Shown here piece after piece: positions 23,548 through 34,270 of a stretch of DNA of 64,000 nt. Origin of the DNA: Oasisia sp. SBJ-2009 (lineage: Eukaryota; Annelida; Polychaeta; Sabellida; Siboglinidae). The DNA is taken from contig OZ024857.1 of NCBI GenBank assembly GCA_964017155.1, positions 32,593,542 to 32,657,541 of the forward strand. The letters run 5' to 3'. Positions within the stretch are counted from its first letter, which is position 1. The number at the start of each line of letters is the position of its first letter. The position numbers were made by a program, and so were the translations under genes. The notes below the pieces were generated by a model, which saw nothing but the letters and a program-made list of their open reading frames with translations, was not told the DNA's origin and ran no database searches.

Positions 23548-25250
23548 GTGAAGTTGGGAGGTTGGGTGAAGTGGGGAGGTTGGGTGGAGTGGGGAGGTTG
23601 GGTGAAGTGGGGAGGTTGGGTGAAGTGGGGAGGTTGTGTGGAATTGGGAGGTTGGGTGAAGTGGGGAGGTTGGGTGGAGTGAGGAGGTTGGGTAGAGTGG
23701 GGAGGTTGGGTGAAGTGGGGAAGTTGGGAGGAGTGGGGAGGTTGGGTGAAGGGCGGAGGTTGGGTGGAGGGCGGAGGTTGGGTGGAGTGGGGAGGTTGCT
23801 TGGGGTGGGGAGATTGGGTGGAGTGGGGAGGTTCGGTGAAGTGGGGAGGTTGGGTGGAGTGGGGAGGTTGGGTGGAGTGCGGAAGTTGTGTGGAGTGCGG
23901 AGGTTGGGTGGAGTTCGGAGGTTGGATGGAGTGCGGAAGTTGGGTGGAGTGCGGAAGTTGGGTGTAGTACGGAAGTTGGGTGGAGTGCGGAGGTTAGGTA
24001 GAGTGCGGAAGTTGGTTCGAGTGCGGAGGTTGGGTGGCGTGCGGAGGTTGGTTGGAAGGCGGAGGTTTGGTGAAGTGGGGAGGTTGGGTGGGGTTGGGAG
24101 GTTGGGTGAAGTGTGGAGGTTGGGTTGAGTGCGAACTTTGGGTGGAGTGCGGAGGTTGGGTGGAGTGGGGAGGTTGGGTGAAGTAGGAAAGTTGGGTGAA
24201 ATGGGGAGGTTGGGTGGAGTGGGGAGGTTGGGTGGAGTGGGTAGTTTGGGTGGAGTGGGGAGGTTGGGTGATGTGGGGAGGTTGGGTGAAGTGGGGAGGT
24301 TGGGTTGAGTGGGGAGGTTGTGTGAAGTGGGGAGGTTGGGTGGAGTGAGGAGGTTGGGTGGAGTGGGGAATTTGAGTGGAGTGGGGAGGTTGGGTGATTT
24401 GGGGAGGTTGGGTGCAGTGGGGAGGTTGGGTGATGTGTGGAGGTTGGGTGAAGTGGGGAGGTTGGGTGAAATGGGGAAGTTGGGTTGAGTGGGAAGGTTG
24501 TTTGAAGTGGGGAAGTTGTGTGGAGTGCGGAGGTTGGGTGGAGTGCGGAGGTTGGGTGAAGTGGGGAGGTTGGGTGGAGTGGGGAGGTTGAGTGGAGTGA
24601 GGAGGTTGGGTGGAGTGGGGAGTTTGAGTGGAGTGAGGAGGTTGGGTGATTTCGGGAGGTTGGGTGTAGTGCGGAGGTTGGGTGATGTGGAGAGGTTGGG
24701 TTGAGTGGGGAGGTTGTATGAAGTGGAGAAGTTGTGTGGAGTGCGGAGGTTTATGTGGAGTGCGGAGGTTGCATGCAGTGCGGAAGTTGGGTGGAGTGCG
24801 GAAGTTGGGTGGAGTGCGGAGGTTGGGTGAAGTGGGGAGGTTGGGTGGAGTGGGTAGGTTGGGTGGAGGGCGGAGGTTGGGTGGAGTGGTGTGGTTGGGT
24901 GGAGTGCGTAGGTTGGGAGGAATGGGGAGGTTGGGTGGAGTTGGCAGGTTGGATGGCGTGGGGAAGTTCGGTGGTGTTCGGAGGTTGGGTGGAGCGCGGA
25001 GGTTGGGTGGAGCGCGGAAGTTGCGTGGAGTACGGAAGTTGGGTGGTGTGCGGAAGTTGGGTGGAGTGCGGAAGTTGGTTGGAGTGCTGAGTTTGGGTTG
25101 AGAGCAGAGGTTGGGTGGAGTGCGGAAGTTGGGTGGAATGCGGAAGTTGGGTGGAGTGCGGATGTTGGGTGGAGTGCGGAAGTTGTTTGGAGTGCGGAGA
25201 TTGGGTGGAATGCGGAGGTTGGATGGAGTGCGAAGGTTGGGTGAAGTGGG
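23548..25250 (+). repeat. 1.7-kb duplicated segment, copy 1 (offset 3,674 bp)
   Basis: About 23,548-25,250 matches about 27,222-28,924 (markers 23710/27384, 24376/28050, 24489/28163 and 24734/28408 all 3,674 bp apart). It includes GTTTATG, GGTTGCATGCAG and GGTTCGGTGGTGTTCGG units. The downstream limit is a GAGGGTGGGTGG unit near 25,250, where this copy jumps to the 0.7-kb segment described at 20,222. Confidence 0.82.
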
Positions 25251-25261
25251 GAGGGTGGGTG

Positions 25262-26838
25262 GAGTGGGGAGTTTGGGTGGAGTGGGGAGGTTGGGTGATG
25301 TGGGGAGGTTGGGTGAAGTAGGGAGGTTGGGTGGAGTGGGGAGGATGGGTGAAGTGGGGAGGTTGGGTGGAGAGTGGAGGTTGGGTGGAGTGGGGAGGTT
25401 CGGTGGAGTGGGGAGGTTGGGTGCTCTGGGGAGGTAGGGTGAAGTGAGGAGGTTGGGTGGAGTGATGTGGTGGGTGGAGTGGGGAGTTTGAGTGGAGTTG
25501 GGAGGTTGGGTGATTTGGGGAGGTTGGGTGGAGTGGGGAGGTTGGGTGATGTGGGGAGGTTGGGTGAAGTGGGGAGGTTGGGCGAAGTGGGGAGGTTGGG
25601 TTGAGTGGGGAGGTTGTATGAAGTGGGGAAGTTGTGTGGAGTGCGGAGGTTGGGTGGAGTGCGGAGGTTGCATGGAGTGCGGAAGTTGGGTGGAGTGCGG
25701 AAGTTGGGTGGAGTGCGGAAGTTGGGTGAAATGGGGAGGTTGGGTGGAGTGGGGAGGTTGGGTGGAGGGGTGAGGTTGGGTGGAGTGGGGAGGATGGGTT
25801 GAAGTGGGGAGGTTGGATGGAGTGCGGAGGTTGGGTGAAGTGGGGAGGTTGGGTGGAGTGGGGAGGTTGAGTGGAGTGAGGAGGTTGGGTGATTTCGGGA
25901 GGTTGGGTGCAGTGGGGAGGTTGGGTGATGTGGAGAGGTTGGGTTGAGTGGGGAGGTTGTATGAAGTGGAGAAGTTGTGTGGAGTGCGGAGGTTTATGTG
26001 GAGTGCGGAGGTTGCATGGATTGCGGAAGTTGGGTGGAGTGCGGAAGTTGGGTGGAGTGCGGAGGTTGGGTGAAGTGGGGAGGTTGGGTGGAGTTGGGAG
26101 GTTGGGTGGAGGGCGGAGGTTGGGTGGAGTGGTGTGGTTGGGTGGAGTGGGGAGGTTGGGTGAAGTGGGGAGGTTGGGTGGAGTGAGGAGGTTGGGTGAA
26201 GTTGGGAGGTTTGGTGAAGTGGGGAGGTTGGGTGGAGTGGGGAGGTTGGGTGATGTGGGGAGGTTGGGTGAAGTGGGGAGGTTGTGTGGAGTTGGGAGGT
26301 TGGGTGAAGTGGGGAGGTTGGGTGGAGTGAGGAGGTTGGGTAGAGTGGGGAGGTTGGGTGAAGTGGGGAAGTTGGGAGGAGTGGGGAGGTTGGGTGAAGG
26401 GCGGAGGTTGGGTGGAGTGGGGAGGTTGCTTGGGGTGGGGAGATTGGGTGGAGTGGGGAGGTTCGGTGAAGTGGGGAGGTTGGGTGGAGTGCGGAAGTTG
26501 TGTGGAGTGCGGTGGTTGGGTGGAGTTCGGAGGTTGGATGGAGTGCGGAAGTTGGGTGGAGTGCGGAAGTTGGGTGTAGTACGGAAGTTGGGTGGAGTGC
26601 GGAGGTTAGGTAGAGTGCGGAAGTTGGTTCGAGTGCGGAGGTAGGGTGGCGTGCGGAGGTTGGTTGGAAGGCGGAGGTTTGGTGAAGTGGGGAGGTTGGG
26701 TGGAGTTGGGAGGTTGGGTGAAGTGTGGAGGTTGGGTTGAGTGCGAACTTTGGGTGGAGTGCGGAGGTTGGGTGGAGTGGGGAGGTTGGGTGAAGTAGGA
26801 AAGTTGGGTGAAATGGGGAGGTTGGGTGGAGTGGGGAG
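25262..26838 (+). repeat. 1.6-kb duplicated segment, copy 1 (offset 6,463 bp)
   Basis: This segment matches about 31,725-33,301 (markers 25492/31955, 25605/32068, 25889/32352 and 26358/32821). 6,463 is 359 x 18 plus 1, as expected if the interval holds a net +1 bp from off-length monomers. The match ends where this copy has GGTTGAGTGGAG (about 26,838) and the other has GGTTGGGTGGAG. Confidence 0.82.
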
Positions 26839-27221
26839 GTTGAGTGGAGTGAGGAGGTTGGGTGATTTCGGGAGGTTGGGTGCAGTGGGGAGGTTGGGTG
26901 ATGTGGAGAGGTTGGGTTGAGTGGGGAGGTTGTATGAAGTGGAGAAGTTGTGTGGAGTGCGGAAGTTGGGTTGAGTGCGGAAGTTGGGTGGAGTGCGGAG
27001 GTTGGGTGAAGTGGGGAGGTTGGGTGGAGTTGGGAGGTTGCATGGAGTGCGGAAGTTGGGTGGAGTGCGGAAGTTGGGTGGAGTGCAGAGGTTGGGTGAA
27101 GTGGGGAGGTTGGGTGGAGTTGGTAGGTTGGGTGGAGGGCGGAGGTTGGGTGGAGTGGTGTGGTTGGGTGGAGTGGGGAGGTTGGGTGAAGTGGGGAGGT
27201 TGGGTGGAGTGAGGAGGTTGG

Positions 27222-28924
27222 GTGAAGTTGGGAGGTTGGGTGAAGTGGGGAGGTTGGGTGGAGTGGGGAGGTTGGGTGAAGTGGGGAGGTTGGGTGAAGT
27301 GGGGAGGTTGTGTGGAGTTGGGAGGTTGGGTGAAGTGGGGAGGTTGGGTGGAGTGAGGAGGTTGGGTAGAGTGGGGAGGTTGGGTGAAGTGGGGAAGTTG
27401 GGAGGAGTGGGGAGGTTGGGTGAAGGGCGGAGGTTGGGTGGAGGGCGGAGGTTGGGTGGAGTGGGGAGGTTGCTTGGGGTGGGGAGATTGGGTGGAGTGG
27501 GGAGGTTCGGTGAAGTGGGGAGGTTGGGTGGAGTGGGGAGGTTGGGTGGAGTGCGGAAGTTGTGTGGAGTGCGGAGGTTGGGTGGAGTTCGGAGGTTGGA
27601 TGGAGTGCGGAAGTTGGGTGGAGTGCGGAAGTTGGGTATAGTACGGAAGTTGGGTGGAGGGCGGAGGTTAGGTAGAGTGCGGAAGTTGGTTCGAGTGCGG
27701 AGGTTGGGTGGCGTGCGGAGGTTGGTTGGAAGGCGGAGGTCTGGTGAAGTGGGGAGGTTGGGTGGGGTTGGGAGGTTGGGTGAAGTGTGGAGGTTGGGTT
27801 GAGTGCGAACTTTGGGTGGAGTGCGGAGGTTGGGTGGAGTGGGGAGGTTGGGTGAAGTAGGAAAGTTGGGTGAAATGGGGAGGTTGGGTGGAGTGGGGAG
27901 GTTGGGTGGAGTGGGTAGTTTGGGTGGAGTGGGGAGGTTGGGTGATGTGGGGAGGTTGGGTGAAGTGGGGAGGTTGGGTTGAGTGGGGAGGTTGTGTGAA
28001 GTGGGGAGGTTGGGTGGAGTGAGGAGGTTGGGTGGAGTGGGGAATTTGAGTGGAGTGGGGAGGTTGGGTGATTTGGGGAGGTTGGGTGCAGTGGGGAGGT
28101 TGGGTGATGTGTGGAGGTTGGGTAAAGTGGGGAGGTTGGGTGAAATGGGGAAGTTGGGTTGAGTGGGAAGTTTGTTTGAAGTGGGGAAGTTGTGTGGAGT
28201 GCGGAGGTTGGGTGGAGTGCGGAGGTTGGGTGAAGTGGGGAGGTTGGGTGGAGTGGGGAGGTTGAGTGGAGTGAGGAGGTTGGGTGGAGTGGGGAGTTTG
28301 AGTGGAGTGAGGAGGTTGGGTGATTTCGGGAGGTTGGGTGCAGTGCGGAGGTTGGGTGATGTGGAGAGGTTGGGTTGAGTGGGGAGGTTGTATGAAGTGG
28401 AGAAGTTGTGTGGAGTGCGGAGGTTTATGTGGAGTGCGGAGGTTGCATGCAGTGCGGAAGTTGGGTGGAGTGCGGAAGTTGGGTGGAGTGCGGAGGTTGG
28501 GTGAAGTGGGGAGGTTGGGTGGAGTGGGTAGGTTGGGTGGAGGGCGGAGGTTGGGTGGAGTGGTGTGGTTGGGTGGAGTGCGTAGGTTGGGAGGAATGGG
28601 GAGGTTGGGTGGAGTTGGCAGGTTGGATGGCGTGGGGAAGTTCGGTGGTGTTCGGAGGTTGGGTGGAGCGCGGAGGTTGGGTGGAGCGCGGAAGTTGCGT
28701 GGAGTACGGAAGTTGGGTGGTGTGCGGAAGTTGGGTGGAGTGCGGAAGTTGGTTGGAGTGCTGAGTTTGGGTTGAGAGCAGAGGTTGGGTGGAGTGCGGA
28801 AGTTGGGTGGAATGCGGAAGTTGGGTGGAGTGCGGATGTTGGGTGGAGTGCGGAAGTTGTTTGGAGTGCGGAGATTAGGTGGAATGCGGAGGTTGGATGG
28901 AGTGCGAAGGTTGGGTGAAGTGGG
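27222..28924 (+). repeat. 1.7-kb duplicated segment, copy 2 (offset 3,674 bp)
   Basis: This is the partner of 23,548-25,250. Its later part (from about 27,820) and the sequence that follows, to about 29,520, are also the source or sister of about 34,267-35,970 in region C (markers 28050/34497, 28320/34767, 28785/35232 and 29388/35835, offset 6,447 bp). This directly links B and C. Confidence 0.82.
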
Positions 28925-31900
28925 GAGGTTGGGTGGAGTGGGGAGGTTGGGTGAAGTGGGGAGTTTGGGAGGAGTGAGGAGATTTGGTGAAGTTGGGAGG
29001 TTGGGTGAAGTGGGGAGGTTGGGTGAAGTGGGGAGGTTGGGTGGAGAGGGGAGTTTGGGCGGGGTGGGGAGGTTGGGTGGAGTGGGGAGATTGGGTGGAG
29101 TGGGGAGGTTGGGTGAAGAGGGGAGGTTGGGTGAAGTGGGGAGGTTGGGTGAAGTGGGGAGGTTGCGTGGAGTGCGGAAGTTGTGTGGAGTGCGGAGGTT
29201 GGGTGGAGTGCGGAGGTTCGATGGAGTGCGGAAGTTGGGTGGAGTGCGGAAGTTGGGTGTAGTGCGGAGGTTGGGTTGAGTGCGGAAGTTGGTTCGAGTG
29301 CGGAGGTTGGGTGGCGTGCGGAGGTTGGTTGGAATGCGGAGGCTTGGTGAAGTGGGGAGGTTGGGTGAAGTGTGGAGGTTGGGTTGAGTGCGAACTTTGG
29401 GTGGAGTGCGGACGTTGGGTGGAGTGGGGAGGTTGGGTGAAGTAAGGAGGTTGGGTGAAGTGGGGAGGTTGGGTGGAGTGGGGAGGTTTGGTGGAGTGGG
29501 GGGTTTGGGTGGAGTGGGGAGGTTGGGTGATGTGGGGAGGTTGGGTGAAGTGGGAAGGTTGGGTGGAGTGGGGAGGATGGGTGAAGTGGGGAGGTTGCGT
29601 GGAGTGAGGAGGTTGGGTGGAGTGGGGAGGTTGGGTGGAGTGAGGAAGTTGGGTGGAGTGCGGAGGTTCGATGGAGTGCGGAAGTTGGGTGGAGTGCGGA
29701 AGTTGGGTGTAGTGCGGAGGTTGGGTTGAGTGCGGAAGTTGGTTCGAGTGCGGAGGTTGGGTGGCGTGCGGAGGTTGGTTGGAATGCGGAGGATTGGTGA
29801 AGTGGGGAGGTTGGGTGAAGTGTGGAGGTTGGGTTGAGTGCGAACTTTGGGTGGAGTGCGGACGTTGGGTGGAGTGGGGAGGTTGGGTGAAGTAGGGAGG
29901 TTGAGTGAAGTGGGGAGGTTGGGTGGAGTGGGGAGGTTTGGTGGAGTGGGGAGTTTGGGTGGAGTGGGGAGGTTTGGTGAAGTGGGGAGGTTGGGTGAAG
30001 TGGGAAGGTTGGGTGGAGTGCGGAGGATGGGTGAAGTGGGGAGGTTGGGTGAAGTGGGGAGGTTGGGTGGAGAGTGGAGGTTGGGTGGAGTGGGGAGGTT
30101 TGGTGGAGTGGGGAGGTTGGGTGCTCTGGGGAGGTAGGGTGAAGTGAGGTGGTTGGGTGGAGTGATGTGGTGGGTGGAGTGGGGAGTTTGAGTGGAGTGG
30201 GGAGGTTGGGTGATTTGGGGAGGTTGGGTGGAGTGGGGAGGTTGGGTGATGTGGGGAGGTTGGGTGAAGTGGGGAGGTTGGGCGAAGTGGGGAGGTTGGG
30301 TTGAGTGGGTAGGTTGGGTGGAGGGCGGAGGTTGGGTGGAGTGGTGTGGTTGGGTGGAGTGCGTAGGTTGGGAGGAGTGGGGAGGTTGGGTGGAGTTGGC
30401 AGGTTGGATGGCGTGGGGAAGTTCGGTGGTGTTCGGAGGTTGGGTGGAGCGCGGAGGTTGGGTGGAGCGCGGAAGTTGCGTGGAGTACGGAAGTTGGGTG
30501 GTGTGCGGAAGTTGGGTGGAGTGCGGAAGTTGGTTGGAGTGCTGAGTTTGGGTTGAGAGCAGAGGTTGGGTGGAGTGCGGAAGTTGGGTGGAATGCGGAA
30601 GTTGGGTGGAGTGCGGATGTTGGGTGGAGTGCGGAAGTTGTTTGGAGTGCGGAGATTGGGTGGAATGCGGAGGTTGGATGGAGTGCGAAGGTTGGGTGAA
30701 GTGGGGAGGTTGGGTGGAGTGGGGAGGTTGGGTGAAGTGGGGAGTTTAGGTGGAGTGAGGAGATTTGGTGAAGTTGGGAGGTTGGGTGAAGTGGGGAGGT
30801 TGGGTGAAGTGGGGAGGTTGGGTGGAGAAGGGAGTTTGGGCGGGGTGGGGAGGTTGGGTGGAGTGGGGAGATTGGGTGGAGTGGGGAGGTTGGGTGAAGA
30901 GGGGAGGTTGGGTGAAGTGGGGAGGTTGGGTGAAGTGGGGAGGTTGCGTGGAGTGCGGAAGTTGTGTGGAGTGCGGAGGTTGGGTGGAGTGCGGAGGTTC
31001 GATGGAGTGCGGAAGTTGGGTGGAGTGCGGAAGTTGGGTGTAGTGCGGAGGTTGGGTTGAGTGCGGAAGTTGGTTCGAGTGCGGAGGTTGGGTGGCGTGC
31101 GGAGGTTGGTTGGAATGCGGAGGCTTGGTGAAGTGGGGAGGTTGGGTGAAGTGTGGAGGTTGGGTTGAGTGCGAACTTTGGGTGGAGTGCGGACGTTGGG
31201 TGGAGTGGGGAGGTTGGGTGAAGTAGGGAGGTTGGGTGAAGTGGGGAGGTTGGGTGGAGTGGGGAGGTTTGGTGGAGTGGGGAGTTTGGGTGGAGTGGGG
31301 AGGTTGGGTGATGTGGGGAGGTTGGGTGAAGTGGGAAGGTTGGGTGGAGTGGGGAGGATGGGTGAAGTGGGGAGGTTGCGTGGAGAGAGGAGGTTGGGTG
31401 GAGTGGGGAGGTTGGGTGGAGTGAGGAAGTTGGGTGGAGTGCGGAGGTTCGATGGAGTGCGGAAGTTGGGTGGAGTGCGGAAGTTGGGTGTAGTGCGGAG
31501 GTTGGGTTGAGTGCGGAAGTTGGTTCGAGTGCGGAGGTTGGGTGGCGTGCGGAGGTTGGTTGGAATGCGGAGGATTGGTGAAGTGGGGAGGTTGGGTGAA
31601 GTGTGGAGGTTGGGTTGAGTGCGAACTTTGGGTGGAGTGCGGACGTTGGGTGGAGTGGGGAGGTTGGGTGAAGTAGGGAGGTTGGGTGAAGTGGGGAGGT
31701 TGGGTGGAGTGGGGAGGTTTGGTGGAGTGGGGAGTTTGGGTGGAGTGGGGAGGTTGGGTGATGTGGGGAGGTTGGGTGAAGTAGGGAGGTTGGGTGGAGT
31801 GGGGAGGATGGGTGAAGTGGGGAGGTTGGGTGGAGAGTGGAGGTTGGGTGGAGTGGGGAGGTTCGGTGGAGTGGGGAGGTTGGGTGCTCTGGGGAGGTAG

Positions 31901-32063
31901 GGTGAAGTGAGGAGGTTGGGTGGAGTGATGTGGTGGGTGGAGTGGGGAGTTTGAGTGGAGTTGGGAGGTTGGGTGATTTGGGGAGGTTGGGTGGAGTGGG
32001 GAGGTTGGGTGATGTGGGGAGGTTGGGTGAAGTGGGGAGGTTGGGCGAAGTGGGGAGGTTGGG
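28520..32063 (+). repeat. 1,781-bp tandem duplication in region B
   Basis: About 28,520-30,300 is repeated at about 30,301-32,063 (markers 28785/30566, 28984/30765, 29388/31169 and 29838/31619). 1,781 is 99 x 18 minus 1, explained by the single 17-bp GGTGGGTGG monomer inside it. The second copy later loses one more monomer, so the offset becomes 1,763 at 30192/31955. Nested within each copy is a 450-bp pair. Confidence 0.84.
29196..30095 (+). repeat. 450-bp tandem pair (25 monomers)
   Basis: Markers 29388/29838 lie 450 bp apart. The same pair is carried into the downstream 1,781-bp duplicate as 31169/31619. 450 is exactly 25 x 18. The halves differ by some base changes, such as GGCTTGGTG near 29,342 against GGATTGGTG near 29,791. 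The nesting shows that the 450-bp event came before the 1,781-bp event. Confidence 0.82.
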
Positions 32064-32228
32064 TTGAGTGGGGAGGTTGTATGAAGTGGGGAAGTTGTGT
32101 GGAGTGCGGAGGTTGGGTGGAGTGCGGAGGTTGCATGGAGTGCGGAAGTTGGGTGGAGTGCGGAAGTTGGGTGGAGCGCGGAAGTTGGGTGAAATGGGGA
32201 GGTTGGGTGGAGTGGGGAGGTTGCGTGG

Positions 32229-34270
32229 AGGGGTGAGGTTGGGTGGAGTGGGGAGGATGGGTTGAAGTGGGGAGGTTGGGTGGAGTGCGGAGGTTGGGTG
32301 AAGTGGGGAGGTTGGGTGGAGTGGGGAGGTTGAGTGGAGTGAGGAGGTTGGGTGATTTCGGGAGGTTGGGTGCAGTGGGGAGGTTGGGTGATGTGGAGAG
32401 GTTGGGTTGAGTGGGGAGGTTGTATGAAGTGGAGAAGTTGTGTGGAGTGCGGAGGTTTATGTGGAGTGCGGAGGTTGCATGGAGTGCGGAAGTTGGGTGG
32501 AGTGCGGAAGTTGGGTGGAGTGCGGAGGTTGGGTGAAGTGGGGAGGTTGGGTGGAGTTGGGAGGTTGGGTGGAGGGCGGAGGTTGGGTGGAGTGGTGTGG
32601 TTGAGTGGAGTGGGGAGGTTGGGTGAAGTGGGGAGGTTGGGTGGAGTGAGGAGGTTGGGTGAAGTTGGGAGGTTGGGTGAAGTGGGGAGGTTGGGTGGAG
32701 TGGGGAGGTTGGGTGAAGTGGGGAGGTTGGGTGAAGTGGGGAGGTTGTGTGGAGTTGGGAGGTTGGGTGAAGTGGGGAGGTTGGGTGGAGTGAGGAGTTT
32801 GGGTAGAGTGGGGAGGTTGGGTGAAGTGGGGAAGTTGGGAGGAGTGGGGAGGTTGGGTGAAGGGCGGAGGTTGGGTGGAGTGGGGAGGTTGCTTGGGGTG
32901 GGGAGATTGGGTGGAGTGGGGAGGTTCGGTGAAGTGGGGAGGTTGGGTGGAGTGCGGAAGTTGTGTGGAGTGCGGTGGTTGGGTGGAGTTCGGAGGTTGG
33001 ATGGAGTGCGGAAGTTGGGTGGAGTGCGGAAGTTGGGTGTAGTACGGAAGTTGGGTGGAGTGCGGAGGTTAGGTAGAGTGCGGAAGTTGGTTCGAGTGCG
33101 GAGGTAGGGTGGCGTGCGGAGGTTGGTTGGAAGGCGGAGGTTTGGTGAAGTGGGGAGGTTGGGTGGAGTTGGGAGGTTGGGTGAAGTGTGGAGGTTGGGT
33201 TGAGTGCGAACTTTGGGTGGAGTGCGGAGGTTGGGTGGAGTGGGGAGGTTGGGTGAAGTAGGAAAGTTGGGTGAAATGGGGAGGTTGGGTGGAGTGGGGA
33301 GGTTGGGTGGAGTGGGTAGTTTGGGTGGAGTGGGGAGGTTGGGTGATGTGGGGAGGTTGGGTGAAGTGGGGAGGTTGGGTTGAGTGGGGAGGTTGTGTGA
33401 AGTGGGGAGGTTGGGTGGAGTGAGGAGGTTGGGTGGAGTGGGGAATTTGAGTGGAGTGGGGAGGTTGGGTGGAGGGGTGAGGTTGGGTGGAGTGGGGAGG
33501 ATGGGTTGAAGTGGGGAGGTTGGGTGGAGTGCGGAGGTTGGGTGAAGTGGGGAGGTTGGGTGGAGTGGGGAGGTTGAGTGGAGTGAGGAGGTTGGGTGAT
33601 TTCGGGAGGTTGGGTGCAGTGGGGAGGTTGGGTGATGTGGAGAGGTTGGGTTGAGTGGGGAGGTTGTATGAAGTGGAGAAGTTGTGTGGAGTGCGGAGGT
33701 TTATGTGGAGTGCGGAGGTTGCATGGAGTGCGGAAGTTGGGTGGAGTGCGGAAGTTGGGTGGAGTGCGGAGGTTGGGTGAAGTGGGGAGGTTGGGTGGAG
33801 TTGGGAGGTTGGGTGGAGGGCGGAGGTTGGGTGGAGTGGTGTGGTTGGGTGGAGTGGGGAGGTTGGGTGAAGTGGGGAGGTTGGGTGGAGTGAGGAGGTT
33901 GGGTGAAGTTGGGAGGTTGGGTGAAGTGGGGAGGTTGGGTGGAGTGGGGAGGTTGGGTGAAGTGGGGAGGTTGGGTGAAGTGGGGAGGTTATGTGGAGTT
34001 GGGAGGTTGGGTGAAGTGGGGAGGTTGGGTGGAGTGAGGAGTTTGGGTAGAGTGGGGAGGTTGGGTGAAGTGGGGAAGTTGGGAGGAGTGGGGAGGTTGG
34101 GTGAAGGGCGGAGGTTGGGTGGAGTGGGGAGGTTGCTTGGGGTGGGGAGATTGGGTGGAGTGGGGAGGTTCGGTGAAGTGGGGAGGTTGGGTGGAGTGCG
34201 GAAGTTGTGTGGAGTGCGGTGGTTGGGTGGAGTTCGGAGGTTGGATGGAGTGCGGAAGTTGGGTGGAGTG
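32229..34270 (+). repeat. Roughly 0.8-kb duplicated segment at the B/C boundary (offset 1,244 bp)
   Basis: About 32,229-33,026 recurs at about 33,473-34,270 (markers 32352/33596; GAGGGGTGAGG at 32,229/33,473). Between the two lies a C-free stretch (33,226-33,531). The second copy is the start of the region-C HOR, so C appears to have been seeded from region-B sequence. Confidence 0.8.
33226..33531 (+). repeat. 306-bp C-free, G4-competent block
   Basis: There is no C on the + strand from 33,226 to 33,531, the longest such run I noticed. It consists almost wholly of TGGGG-type monomers, with GGAG and GAAG forms mixed. Overlapping matches to the G3+N1-7 quadruplex pattern occur throughout. The complementary strand is correspondingly free of G and could in principle form i-motif-like structures. 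Confidence 0.85.

Larger units (their letters stand above)
17661..33584 (+). repeat. Region B: mosaic domain of the same satellite
   Basis: The monomers are the same as in region A, but the order of variants is different and no single period fits the whole region. Markers that appear here and in C but not in A are a 19-bp GGTTTATGTGGAGTGCGGA unit (first near 18,575), GGTGATTTCGGGAGG, GGTTGAGTGCGAACTTTG and GGTGATGTGGAGAGG. The region is built from overlapping duplications with offsets of 414, 450, 1,244, 1,781, 3,674, 5,040 and 6,463 bp. It holds no sequence other than the satellite. Confidence 0.85.
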
